Shown one piece after another: positions 1 to 10,858 of a stretch of 64,000 nt of DNA. The notes beneath the pieces were generated by a model, which was not told the DNA's origin, did no database searches, and was given only the letters and a program-made list of their open reading frames with translations. Position 1 is the stretch's first letter; each line of letters begins with the position of its first letter. The position numbers and the translations under genes are program-made. Origin of the DNA: Polydrusus tereticollis (taxonomy: Eukaryota > Arthropoda > Insecta > Coleoptera > Curculionidae); the NCBI GenBank assembly GCA_963920685.1, contig OY987326.1, positions 184,529,696-184,593,695 of the forward strand. The letters are read 5' to 3'.

Positions 1-733
1 TCCGTTTCCGCTGCCTATAGAGTACTTGGTTTTGTTATATGCACCACAAGGGATTTGAACAATACGGTGCCTATTAAAACTTTATTTTTCTCCTTCGTCT
101 TATCTAAGCTGGAATACGCTTCAGTTGTTGGTCCCCTTATTACAATACTCATATAAATACTGTAGAGTCGGTGCAGAGACGATTTGCTAATGCTCTGTGG
201 TTTAGAACGGATTGTGTTTATCCCATTCAAGAGTTTGCCCATGACCAGCTGCGGCAAGGATTTTCGCTCCTAAGTTTAGATAGAAGACGTAAATATCTTT
301 CTCAGTCGTATTTGTGCAAGCTTGTCAACGGTAGTATTGTTTGTGCAGAACTATTGGCAAAAGTAAATTTTAGGGTTCCTACGTTAAGTTCTCGCAACAC
401 AGATACTTTTTACCTACCACCGGCACCGCTTCGTACTAATGTTTATAAGTTTGCACCTATTAACTCGATGTGCGCCTATTATAATTCTAATGCTAATGCT
501 TACGATATTTCTGCCTGCAGGTTAAGCGCAATCAAGAGTCACTTTTATCGATAAGAGATTTTTTGATTTTCTGTTTTTTTGAAAGTGTTTTTCTTGCTTT
601 ATAGTGTTTTAATTATCAATCCTCTTTTTTCTTTTCATACTCATATTATGTAAATCTAAACCGCTTTGTGTTAGTTAGAAGTTTTCGTTTGTACCTGTTT
701 TGTAATTGTGAAACTGTATAAATAATAGTTATT
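1..733 (+). pseudogene. Non-LTR retrotransposon, C-terminal end of reverse transcriptase ORF plus 3' UTR
   Basis: This is the 3' end of an ORF2-type reverse transcriptase of a jockey-superfamily LINE, truncated by the window edge. From base 1 the frame reads a thumb-region segment (…VLGFVICTTRDL…LSKLEYASVV). After a frameshift near 140-150 it continues to the stop at 554, with the family features RRF, LDRRRKYL, LCKLVNG, and a late PLRTN motif. The upstream frame runs into a TAA, so the frameshift disables the ORF. The stop is followed by about 180 bases of AT-rich 3' UTR that ends near a short ATAAATAATA run. The family call rests on motif memory. The exact clade is not certain. Confidence 0.75.
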
Positions 734-1236
734 TATGGTACAAGTGTGTTAGGTTATATAAAGTGACTTATATGACTTAACACACGAGTGCCATACAAAA
801 TTTTATCCAACACTTGATAGATATTCTTAAAAAATAGAAAATTATATTGTTTCAATGTAAACTGAAAAACCCTCTATTAAATTATAATTGACATATTTTT
901 GAATGACAAATTTGACACGTAAAAGTAGGCTAAGGTGATTTTTGTTGTTATGGAATTGATTAACAAAAAAAATTTGAAGACAGTAAATAAAATTATTATT
1001 TTTGCGATTCTCGAGGGTACTTTTTCAAAATATGGAAGAAACTTCAGCCGAAATTCAAAAAGAAGCGAACCTTGCGTGTTCATTTATTATTCCCTACAAG
1101 TCAAGAGAGAGTTATGACAAAGCCTTATATGAATGCATATTTTACCACAACCCACTAATGTGTTATGATTTATAATTCACTAGTGTGTTATTTGTTACTC
1201 TACTTGTCTAAAATGACATAAATAATAATTCTATAA
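734..1236. other. AT-rich non-coding stretch with inverted GTGTGTTA motifs
   Basis: No credible coding sequence. The word TAACACACGAGTG (778-790) recurs inverted as CACTAGTGTGTTA (1179-1191), and shorter GTGTGTTA words lie near 745 and 1159. This could be a degraded MITE, but I see no clean terminal duplication. The short open frames here overlap each other on both strands and look random. Confidence 0.4.
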
Positions 1237-1486
1237 AGCTGGATTTATAAACTCGAAAAGTTGGTGAGGTTGAAGTTATGATCAAGTTGGTAAGGTTAGA
1301 TATTCCGAACTACGAACATAAAAATTGGTTATCTCGAACTACCCGGGAACTTTTCGAACCTCTCGAGCTTTACATGAACGAGTTTATAAATGGAATTGAG
1401 TATTCCCTTTAGTTTAAATTGAACTCCTATTTCCAACACCAACTGAACCTCAACCTCGCCAACTTCTCGAGTTTATAAATCCAGCT
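1237..1486. mobile_element. PIF/Harbinger-type MITE, 250 bp, TSD TAA
   Basis: The ends are inverted repeats of about 45 bp that begin AGCTGGATTTATAAACTCG on the left and finish with its complement on the right, with a few mismatches. The flanks are TAA at 1234-1236 and 1487-1489. Three-base TWA duplications are characteristic of PIF/Harbinger transposons. The interior repeats the word GTTTATAAAT (near 1380), as if the arms were built from repeated pieces. There is no coding capacity. A longer relative with the same termini lies at 58488-58987. Confidence 0.8.
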
Positions 1487-1489
1487 TAA

Positions 1490-2539
1490 CTAGCAGACGT
1501 TGGATAAATAAATAAATAATGTCATATATAATTTGTCATTCGTATCACAAAATTCAAGTCCCAACTGATAACACTCCAAAACTACTGTCTACTAAATATT
1601 ATATAAACCAATTTTTGGATGACAAAATGCATTGTCATATAAAGTTTAAACCTTGGTAAATCTATCAAAATTAAAATATGTAAATATAATGTAAACTAGC
1701 TGGTGATTTTTTCCTTATTTTGGTTGTACTGTGTGAAAAAATTGGTTCTCCTAAAGTGTAAATAGTTAATCTTTCTATACCCAAAGCTCACAACTTCTGT
1801 CAGGGACTCATTTAGTACCAATCATCAAATCTGGGATGCGGCAGAATAAAAGTATTGTACAACTTAGTGTTCTTTAGGCATACATATAATAAACTTTGCC
1901 ACTATAACTACAGTGAACTTAAGAGGTGACGTTGTCATACAAGCCGCAATGAGCTAAATGCATTTAAAATAGCACGGCGATTCCGATTAGCCTGCACTGG
2001 GATTCTGATCGCGAAAAAAATAAATATGGCAACACACAGAGACCGAGTTCACAACTTGAAAGCTTTGAAAATAGGCGTGCCGGCAGGGTTCTCGCATTGC
2101 TCGATCAATTTGTGTTGTTATTATTAATTTAACGATAGCTTTTTTTTTAGGTTTCATAGTATCATCAAAGTGTGCCTTGCATCTAAGGCCGTACTGCTTA
2201 GCGGTAGAGCTTAATACCTGTTGGATGTCAGTATCAATCAAGTCGCAGTCGTTACAAGTAATTTGATTCATCGCTAATTTACCCAACGAAACGAGACTAG
2301 AGTAAATGGTCAGTGGCAATATACATATAGCAATGGTAGTTTCTTAAGTTGGGTTGGAATCATTTTCCTTTACTTTTTTTTAGTTGTAGGGATTTCTTCT
2401 CGATTACTTGGTTGGAAGTTTTTGTTTGAACTCTTTTATTTGATTGATTTGTGATGGGCTACATGCTTGGCGAAATGGATATTCCATGGTAGAGGAAATT
2501 AAAGTCGTACTTGTTATATTTCACAATTTAATTCAGTTT
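1490..2539. other. Unassigned stretch with one unrecognised minus-strand open frame
   Basis: Mostly AT-rich sequence without recognised repeats. A 110-codon open frame on the minus strand (1987-2319) reads a fairly ordinary composition with several cysteines (…ITCNDCDLIDTDI…) and a lysine run, but I recognise no domain. It has no neighbours that support it. It could be an exon or element relic, or chance. Confidence 0.3.
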
Positions 2540-2578
2540 CCTGACACGTGTTTCAACCCTTGCGGATCATTATCAAAG
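2540..2578 (-). ncRNA. Degenerate hammerhead-ribozyme-like motif in LINE tail
   Basis: On the minus strand the order of hammerhead elements is visible: a TTGATAA box in place of CUGANGA, a stem-loop (GATCC, loop GCAA, GGGTT), then GAAA, a CACGTG stem and a TC cleavage-type dinucleotide. Two core bases differ from consensus and stem I is weak, so self-cleavage is unlikely. Listed because better copies occur elsewhere in the window. Confidence 0.3.
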
Positions 2579-3908
2579 TCATATAAGACAATACTAAATT
2601 CTACATGTCATTAAAATTTGTTCTAAAATTATTTGTTTGTGTTTATTTTATTGCTGTCTTCAAGATTATTGATTTTTGTATTTTTATGAATTTTGAAAAG
2701 ATTTTGTTTGAATAAATTCAGAAATTGAGTTGTGTTCAAATCTGTTAAGGATGGAGCTAATCTCTTGAGTACTTATGTTTTTCGTTTTTGTGTGAGTGTA
2801 TGTGAGATTCTGTAATTAGTCTATTTGGTGAATAATTGTCTGTTCTGCTGTTTGTCTGCAAATTGTTTAAGTGTGTCAATTCTTAGGTCTAGATGCAATG
2901 CATTATTCATCATATACATTGGTGCCCCCACTATTACTTTTAGAATTTTATTTTGTACTCTTTGTACTTTTAACATTTTGGTCTTATTTACGGTACACCA
3001 CGTTGGTATACCGTAAGTAAGTACCGGGCGTACTAGGGTTTTGTACAACGTTGTTATTACTTTTAAATTTAATTTACTATTTTTATTTATTAGGGGATTT
3101 ATGGCGTGAAACTGTTTTTGGGCTTTTGCTACTCGCTCGTTTGCATTGTCTCTCCATGCAATCTTTTTATCAAAAGTCAATCCACGATATTTTATCTTGT
3201 TTGACCATTTGTCAGGTAAATTGATTTTTGCTATTGAAAAAAGATGGCCTGGGTTTTGTCTGCATTCTAACGAAGCTTCCAGCTGTCCAACCAGCTCTGA
3301 AGGAGCATGATATGACGTTGCAGGCGTAAAACTACTAACCAGGGCGCCCTTGAGGTTGTAGTTATGGCAGTATCATTAGCGAAGAGCAAAAGTTGTGTGT
3401 GTGGTAGTTTAGGGATGTCGCTTGTGTATATATTATACAAAATAGCAGCCAATGGTGAATCCTGTGGGACACCAGCCTTGATCTGAGGCTTCTCAGATAT
3501 TGTGTTCGCTGATGACACCACGAATGTTCTATCTTTAAGGTAAGAGATAATTACATTAACTAAAACGTTTGGCATACCTAACCTTATTAATTTTAGTATC
3601 AAGCCGTTGTGCCAGACTTTATCGAATGCCTTTGAGACATCAAAAATACTGCTGCTGTAGACATGCGTCTATTAAAACCTCTCAGCACATTGGTTGCCAA
3701 CCTTGTTGTTTGGCGCACTGTGCAATGAGCAGCTCTGAAACCGATCTGCTCTAGTGATAAAACACTGTTGTTAAATACAAAATCGGTTACCCGATTCAGT
3801 ATTAATTTTTCAATAATCTTGCCTGGGCACGATAAGAGGCTTATCGGCCGATAATTGACAGCCAATGTAAGATCTTAGGTATTAATACCACCTTGGCGTT
3901 CTCCCCAA
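2545..3908 (-). pseudogene. Jockey-like LINE, reverse transcriptase fragment and 3' UTR
   Basis: Read on the minus strand, the segment starts near 3908 with KVVLIPK, then a frameshift, then the RT fingers and palm (VNYRPISLLS…KIIEKLI), a segment that shifts frame at FL/DVSKAFDKVW, GVPQDS where active enzymes have GVPQGS, and FANDTAI where the catalytic box is normally (F/Y)ADDT. After another break the thumb region continues (ALYKTLVRPVLTYG type, here TTLYKTLVRPVLTYGIPTW) to a stop at 2821. A long AT-rich 3' UTR follows. At least three frame breaks and the lost catalytic aspartate show it is dead. Upstream ORF2 (endonuclease) and ORF1 are absent, the usual 5' truncation. Confidence 0.85.
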
Positions 3909-4260
3909 TACAATGTGCTTGTGAAGTAGTGAAAATCCACATTTTCTTGTCCACATATTGATGAGTTTTCGAACAGACATTAAATTTCCACCCAGTTCAC
4001 CTTGTTTGACGGTCATGGCTTACTTCATTTTTCCTCATTTGAAGAACAATGTTTTTAAAACCCCAGCTAAAAATTTAGAACAGTTACAAGAAAGGATTAT
4101 CCAAAATTGTGATAGCATTTCTCTGGAGATTTTGGTCAACGCTTTCGAAAATGTGATGAGACGTATGAATTTATTCTTGGAACATGGCGGTGACCAATTT
4201 CAGCAACTTTTATACTTTTTATTTTCCTTTCTCTGTATTCTTACTTTGTTAATTCTGTAA
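3909..4260 (+). pseudogene. Mariner-like transposase, C-terminal relic
   Basis: The plus-strand frame to the stop at 4258-4260 reads the last part of an IS630/mariner-type DDE transposase: a PPSSPCLTVMAYF segment equals the family's W-PPRSPDLTPLDFF box, followed by HLKNNVF, a helical ERI region and a terminal GGDQFQQLL, which corresponds to the usual G-HFEHLL end. Both aspartates of the last catalytic box are replaced (PCL for PDL, MAY for LDF), so it is inactive. The left side abuts the jockey-like LINE directly, which suggests the two relics were joined by insertion or deletion. Confidence 0.7.
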
Positions 4261-4740
4261 ACAACAAAAATAAATTTGTATTTGTGTACTTATTTTAATA
4301 TTCATCAGTTTTACATATCATGTCATGATATGAATTTGACACAAGTTTAACCTAGATTTGGTTAGATATATCGTCCCCATATAATTGTGATCTAAACCAA
4401 GCCCGACGTTTTTCAGTTCAAGCTCTCTTGGATGAAAATGATTTTTGCTCGCACGGGTATACAGTGTGGCCCAAATTGGGCCTACATGTATGGGGATCTT
4501 GGAAACTATAGAAGATAGAGAAACGGTTAAATAGGGAAAGTTTTTGACAATTATATTTCTAACTGAAAACCGTTTAGTACGCGGCCCTATCTTTTTTGGT
4601 TTTTGAAATATGTTGAAAAAACCAAAAAGATGTATTTTCGAAAATATGCTGTAGATTTCTTATTATTCACTATTTTGGCAATCTGTAAAAACATTTTTAA
4701 AGCAACTTTTTAAGTAGATTTCAGTTCTGCAATTTAATTT

Positions 4741-4782
4741 TGAACACGACGTTTCAGTTATTTTATACCATCATCAGGTTCA
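4741..4782 (-). ncRNA. Hammerhead-like motif in left mariner arm
   Basis: On the minus strand: TGAAC, then the exact box CTGATGA, a weak three-pair stem, GAAA, CGTC and a GTTCA that can pair with TGAAC as stem I (with a GT bulge). All core boxes are present in the right order, but stem II is short. It is part of the 466-bp inverted repeat, so the partner lies at 6661-6702. Confidence 0.4.
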
Positions 4783-5111
4783 TTTTTTCTTATGGGCGCC
4801 ATATTGTATTTTATACTTAAAAGGTAGCTTATGACGTCAGCTTTTTAACGATGTATTATTTGTTCGAAAATAAATGAAATTGACTTGAAAAATAAAGAAA
4901 ATTAATTTTCGCAACACGTCAAATTTGAGAAGAACACATTAGGCAGGGTTAAATTTGTTTAAAATATCATAATATTATAATAAATTATTTTATTTTTTGC
5001 TTATGGTTAAAAATCTCATATTAACATTTCAAATAAAGAAAACTAAAAACGCAATGAATAATAATTATTGTTTTGAAAAGAAAATAAGAAAAAATATCTA
5101 ACTTACTATAC

Positions 5112-6251
5112 TTATTCGAAATGTTGGCCGTTATTAATACATTTTTGACACTTTTTTAACACAGTATTGATGACCCTGCGAAGCGTGTTGCCATTTATGC
5201 TCGTAAACACATTCCTCACTCTCTCTTTTAATTCTTGTACAGATTCCAGGGGTTCAAACTCATATACAACATTTTTTACATAACCCCATAAATAAAAATC
5301 GAGAGGAGTTATATCAGGGGATCTAGCAGGCCAATTAACTGGTCCGCCGTTTGAAATTAATTTGTCATCAAATATCTGTCTTAAGAGAGTTTGAACTTCC
5401 CGAACATTATGTGCGGGACAACCGTCTTGTTGAAACCAAATATTATTCAATTGATCTTGAGGAACTCTTGCTCTAATTGCCGGTAATATTTGATCTTCTA
5501 ACAGCTCCAAGTATCTTTGGCCATTCAACGTATGATTACAAAAGAATGGTCCTATAAGTCTGTTGTCTAAAATGTAAGGAGAAAAGTAAAGCTGGGTTAC
5601 TTAATACCTGCTATGTATTTAGCAAGCTAGGTGACATTACTTACCATACATACCACACCATACATTAAAACCAAATCGGGTTTGCAGTCTTCGTTGAGCC
5701 AATTGGTGAGGGTTTTCTGTTGCCCAAAAATGATGGTTATGTCTATTAAATACCCCGCAGTTGGTAAAATGTGATTCATCGGTCCAAATTACAAGACGAC
5801 TGAAATCATGATTTTGTTCGCATTGATTCACATACCAATTTGAAAACTGCATTCTTCTTGGATAATCCGTTTCTCGTAAACCCTGAACTATAGTTGGCTT
5901 GTATGGTCGATATTTATTTTCCTTAAGGACTCTTTGTATGGTATTTCGCGGAGTTGGTAAGTCTCTTGCCGACGCTCTTGTAGATGATGTCGGAGCGGCA
6001 TTAAAATACGCTCTGACATTTTCGTCACGCTCGTTATTACCTGCTTTTTCGTAACTCTTGGGCCGCGGTTTTTCAAAACTTCCATGGTTTCTCAGGTTCA
6101 TAACAATTTTTGGAAAAAGTCTGACACTTGGCTGCGGTCTTTCAGGAAAATTTTCAAAATACCTTTCTAATGCAAGGTTTGCATTTCTGTTGCAATGAAT
6201 GTAACATTCTAGCAAATCAAATTTTTCTTCGTGAGAAAAACGCAATGCCAT
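5112..6251 (-). CDS. DD41D mariner-like transposase, probable single 78-bp intron
   Basis: Cut-and-paste transposase of the DD41D mariner group (DUF4817-type N-terminus plus DDE_3 core). I chose the ATG at 6251 (MALRFSHEEKFDLL), since the longer open frame upstream begins at a TTG. The N-terminal 100 residues form the helix-turn-helix region (NRNANLAL, FPERPQPS). The catalytic residues are in WTDESHF, FQQDGCPAH and SPDITPLDFYLWG, with 41 residues between the second and third aspartate. The reading frame is open except at 5567-5644, which has GTAAGT at its 5' end and TTTTAG at its 3' end. Removing it gives 1062 bases, in frame, 353 residues plus stop, the normal family size. No disabling change was seen. 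A frameshifted relic is the alternative, but the splice sites and the phase fit well. Confidence 0.85.
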
Positions 6252-6660
6252 TTTCTTTAAATTCAGAATACACAAATAAATCGTTATTATTAGATAATAA
6301 TAATAAAAACTATTATACTTTTACTTGTTCTGACAAGTAATATTTTTGTTTCATTTTCAAACGGTAGTGGTTGGTCATAGGCTACTGGATTTTATTTTTG
6401 ATTTATAGGTTATTGTAATATTGTTGATTGAAACAATGCAAGCAGTGTTTTGTGAATACTACAAAATGTAAACCTTTTAATTGGGATTCAATTTAGGGAG
6501 TTATAGTGCAGTTGTCAAATTTGACGTGTTGCGAAAATTAATTTTCTTTATTTTTCAAGTCAATTTCATTTATTTCCCAACAAATCATACATCGTTGGAA
6601 AGCTGACGTCTTAAGCTACCTTTTAAGTATAAAATACAATATGGCGCCCATAAGAAAAAA

Positions 6661-6702
6661 TGAACCTGATGATGGTATAAAATAACTGAAACGTCGTGTT
6701 CA
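6661..6702 (+). ncRNA. Hammerhead-like motif in right mariner arm
   Basis: Inverted partner of the motif at 4741-4782, with the same CTGATGA, GAAA and GTC boxes and the same TGAAC/GTTCA closing stem. Its presence inside a DNA transposon arm may mean that the arm captured the end of a retroelement. Confidence 0.4.
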
Positions 6703-7142
6703 AAATTAAATTGCAGAACTGAAATCAACTTAAAAAGTTGCTTTAAAAATGTTTTTACAGATTGCCAAAATAGTGAATAATAAGAAATCTACAGCATATT
6801 TTCGAAAATACATCTTTTTGGTTTTTTCAACATATTTCAAAAACCAAAAAAGATAGGGCCGCGTACTAAACGGTTTTCAGTTAGAAATATAATTGTCAAA
6901 AACTTTTCCTATTTAACCGTTTCTCTATCTTCTATAGTTTCCAAGATCCCCATACATGTAGGCCCAATTTGGGCCACACTGTATGGGTCATTCACATAGA
7001 TATTGTTTTGTATAAATATATAGTTATTAAACATTACTTAGAGTTGTTAACTGCTTTTAATTGAGTCAGTTATGGATACTAATGGACCATCAACTAGTTG
7101 ACCGCCCACAAAAAATTTCAATTAACATTAAAAAAGTAAATA

Positions 7143-7450
7143 ATGATTAAAAACGTATACCATGAAATTTTGGAACGAACTCCTGAACTAACTACATTGG
7201 GTGCTGCCGAAATATATGGCACTTTAACGAAACTTTCCTGCACTGTGTTCAGGGTTTTGACAGACCTTCATCAAGAAAATGACGAAACAGAAAATAAAAA
7301 CCGAAAATTCGTCGCAAAATCCATGGGTCTTTTTCTTAAATGAAATATCCACAATAAAAAAAATGATAACTGAAATTAACAAGAACACGTCTTTACCTTA
7401 AATATCATTATGACTTTTCAAACGAGCTTTAAGAGAAATCGCAAAAACCT
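7143..7450 (+). pseudogene. IS630/Tc1-like transposase, N-terminal relic
   Basis: An open frame (NVYHEILERTPELTTLGAAEI) resembles the first helices of a widespread insect DDE_3-type transposase family. It runs into sequence nearly identical to 10544-10760 further along (CATCAAGAAAA, GTCGCAAAATCCATGG, AATTAACAAGAA). The remainder of the gene is missing and the frame is broken. It is the first of at least six copies of this family in the window. The family assignment is from its better preserved relatives at 24727-25962. Confidence 0.6.
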
Positions 7451-9357
7451 ACTGATTGGTGGTAAAAGGTGTTTATAGTGTGTGTATAGCACAACCTGAT
7501 GAACTTGTATAAATATTAGGACAACTTAAAAGGAACATTTTTTTATGATTTCTTTTGAATCCCATAACAAATAAATTTTACTTCCGAAGTTTATACATAT
7601 TTTCGTAGAGATTTAAACACTGAGATAGAAAAGTGGCACAGTTTATGCTGCTTGGCAATTCATATTTGTATGTTAATGGTTTTTAAATTAAAAAAAAGCA
7701 AACGTAGTTTAATATCGCTAAATATTTATAACAATACATTATTCTTAATTAACTAATTATAAAGAAATTCAGTATTACGTAGACAACCACAAAATTAAAA
7801 ATAATCAGACTACTAAACAATACAATAATCTACAATGAAAATCTTTACGACCTCTGACTAAAATTTAATTTAATTTAATAAAAATGAAAATTTATTTATC
7901 TCATAAATAAAATGATATTCTTACTTTAAATTTAAAGAACTTTCTTATTTTGTGGTGTCAAACTGAATCGTAAACACGTTAACAATATAGCTATTATCAA
8001 CATTTTTAGGTTAACTTCTGAAGTGAACATTGGAAAGTTGCATTTAATAGCAATATTTAACTATAATAAAATTATCAAAAAAAAAAAGGGTTAGGAAGAA
8101 TATAATTTACAAGGTGAGAAGTAATATTAATTTTATCTATAATAATAACCGTGTCTTCTATAATATGATTTCCTTTAGTTCTCTATTGGAATCAATCACA
8201 TGAATCACGTCAAAAGTAATCAAGTAATCATGATTGTGATAGAATAATACTATATAATAAACTGTCTATAAACTATTTATTATTTATCAGCTCCAACTCC
8301 AACCCTATCTTTACAATTTAGGGTGCCGATAAAGATGATAGACTACAATTAATTAATTTTGAATCTTAGGTGTTTTAAAAGTTTTTAGCTTTACAAATTT
8401 TATTTGTAAAATTCTGTTATTTTTTTATTCCATATACCAAAAACCTAGAGCCTCGCCAGCCAATTAATTAGGGAGAGGGGGGGGGGGGGTGGCGGCAAGG
8501 TGAGAGAGCGGAAGTACAATGATTAAAATTTTTATATACCTAAAAGTTTCTTTTTTAAGAAAAATTCATCAGAAAAATTAAAAGAAATTAAAACATTAAA
8601 AGAAAATTAATTAAAACATAATCGTCTCGGGTTTTAACATTACAAAATAAAATAATTTTTTGAATTAAAAAAATATTAGTATGAAAAAGGAGACAGTGAT
8701 TTTCTATCGAATGCTTAATTTTCTGATCATGATTTGGAGGTTTTAAACGGACTATGAGTTAAAAATGAAGAATATTTAGATAAATTAAAGAAATTTTGTG
8801 AATAAAATATTAAAATTACCAGTTAGTAGCTTTTATTTTTTAAAATATCCTGACAATTTGTTTATATTTAAAAAGTAAGGTTAGTTTCGCCAAGCTACCA
8901 CGCCGCATTCATATATCGGTTCAAAAACCGTTACAGCGCATGTCTATTTTTTTACGGTCACGAAACCATGCAAAGTTACCGCCTGCGCACAAAATCGATC
9001 CCAACACTTCCGTGACGGTTCTGGGACGATACAAAAATTGGGTGTTGGAACAAACTTAATGTAAAAATATGCACGCGAAATTTAACACAAATAATCAAAT
9101 TTTGATGAAACCCTAATGGGTGGTTATTTGTTACTGCCTTTTACAATAATAATTTAGAAATCGTGCTTAAAACTTTAAAATCTACCTCTATAAATATTAG
9201 GTAAAAATACACTAATACTATATTCGCAACTGGGGACCCATATCTTGTATTATGGCGATTGATAATGGCTGTGCGGAGCTCATAAAATAAGATTCGTCAG
9301 AACATATTAATTTTGTAGCAAACTGCGTGTCGACTCGTATTCGATAGAGTTTCAAAA
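7451..9357. other. AT-rich gap, no gene seen
   Basis: Contains long A/T tracts, a 13-base G run near 8479-8491 and a slightly more GC-rich 130-base patch near 8890-9020. I found no coding relic, terminal repeats or RNA gene. Confidence 0.5.
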
Positions 9358-10535
9358 AAATAAGTCATCGCACAGCATTCCCAGTACGTAAATGGTGCTG
9401 TTTCATAGGGTTTAAAATAATATTTATTTAATATTTTTTTAGACACATGATTTTATCACTCCGAGATCTTTTCTATGACTTAGGACGAACTTCTAGTGCC
9501 TCTACAAAAGTCATAACGTGCGATTCTATTTATTATATGATTTAAATCTTGGCTTTATAAATGAACCATTATTAATTAAATTAATTTTTAAACTTAAAAA
9601 TATTACTTGATGACTTGATGGTTACAAGATTGTAAACTATGTAAATTTACCTATTTTCATTGCACTCTACAGGGTGTTTCACAACAAATGCGAAAAACTT
9701 AAGGGGCGATTGCTTGTTTAAAATAGAGGGTAGTTTGATATATAAAAATTAGGTCAAAAGTCAACCATTAGGGAGACATCCTGGTACAAATATGGCGGTA
9801 AAATAATGTTTTTATTTTGCATCTTAAAAACGAAAAGCGATAGAATAACGAAATTCTGTGAAAGTATAACTATGATGAATACACACTATCTGAATATTTT
9901 TTCACTTTTGTAAAATGAGTGGAAGGGGTTGAAATAGACTTTATTTTAAACAAGGAATCGCCCTCCTAAGTTTTTCGCATTTGTTTCGAAACGCCCTGTG
10001 TAAAGCAAACTAACATTTTGTACATTTTAACAAAACGTTATTTTAGCCTATACGTTTGACAAATAGTTATAACAGATAGATAGATATTTTTTTCTTGGTT
10101 TCATGGCCTATACTACCCCTAGCTATCAACTAATATATATTTTTAAAAAGCTTAAAAATAACCTAATCAAATAAGAAGAGAACACACGGGGTGGGGTGTC
10201 CCTTTTAAAAAATCATATGTTTGCTTTAAATCTCGAAAAGTAAGACTCCCAGAACAAAAGTAAGCACGCCACTGAATTCTACTTAAAGAACTTTATTAGA
10301 AACAGTTTTTAGTTATCTGATAAGTTAAAGGATATCCGAAATACGTGCTCAAAAACCAAATATTTTCGAAAACACCCTGAAGCTTAAAAACTAAGAAAGC
10401 TATGATAATTGTGTTTGCGGCATCTTTTACTTCACGAGAAAGTAGCGCAGTAATGTAAAACCGCAAGTCTCTATCTTCACTAGTTACCGAGATACTCTGC
10501 AATAACATCGAAAAGGGGACACCCTGTACTGGTTA
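9358..10535. mobile_element. Non-autonomous long-arm mariner-type element, copy A (partial)
   Basis: Homologous over its length to 47280-48205: shared landmarks include TTTCATAGGGTTT, a TTAACAAAACGTTATTTT segment, CCACTGAATTCTACTT, and the end GGACACCCTGT. Copy B has an inverted left arm that is missing here, so copy A is left-truncated. A 329-bp MITE (9670-9998) interrupts it. There is no coding capacity on either strand. Confidence 0.75.
9670..9998. mobile_element. Mariner-type MITE, 329 bp
   Basis: Termini CAGGGTGTTTC and its complement, with inverted arms of about 55 bp. Copy B at 47,550-47,570 has the uninterrupted target (CACTCTATAAAGCAAAC), so this is a directly observable filled site: left TA at 9668-9669, right TG at 9999-10000 (a mutated TA). 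Confidence 0.85.
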
Positions 10536-10858
10536 GGGGTTTGAAAGGCCTTCATCAAGAAAACGACGAAAAAGAAAATAGTCGAGGAGCCCAGACAAAG
10601 ACCGAAAAAAATGATCCTGGATGATGCCACAAAATACGCCATTCGTCGCAAAATCCATGGGTTTTTTTTCTTAAATGAAACATTCACAATAAAAAAAATG
10701 ATGGCTGAAATTAACAAGAATACGTCTTTACCTAAAGCATCATCAAGAGTTTTCAAATGAGCTTTAAGAGAAATTAACTTTAGGTATAATAAACGAAATC
10801 GAAAAAACCTACTAATTAAAAAAAAATTAAATTATCGTATGGCAGCGAAAATATTTTA

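Larger units (their letters stand above)
4462..6981. mobile_element. DD41D mariner-like transposon with 466-bp inverted repeats
   Basis: A complete-looking element of 2520 bp flanked by TA on both sides. The ends begin CAGTGTGGCCC and the inverted arms span 4462-4927 and 6515-6981 with only scattered mismatches. Long arms like this are unusual, since most mariners have about 30 bp. The body holds one transposase gene on the minus strand. The arms lie outside the coding region. The target sequence before it (TTTTTGCTCGCACGG) also appears near 36152-36166, so it may have jumped into an older repeat. Confidence 0.9.

Noticed and set aside
8890..9020. CpG-rich promoter of a host gene
   Set aside because: The patch is only slightly richer in CG, and no coding sequence or exon follows on either strand.
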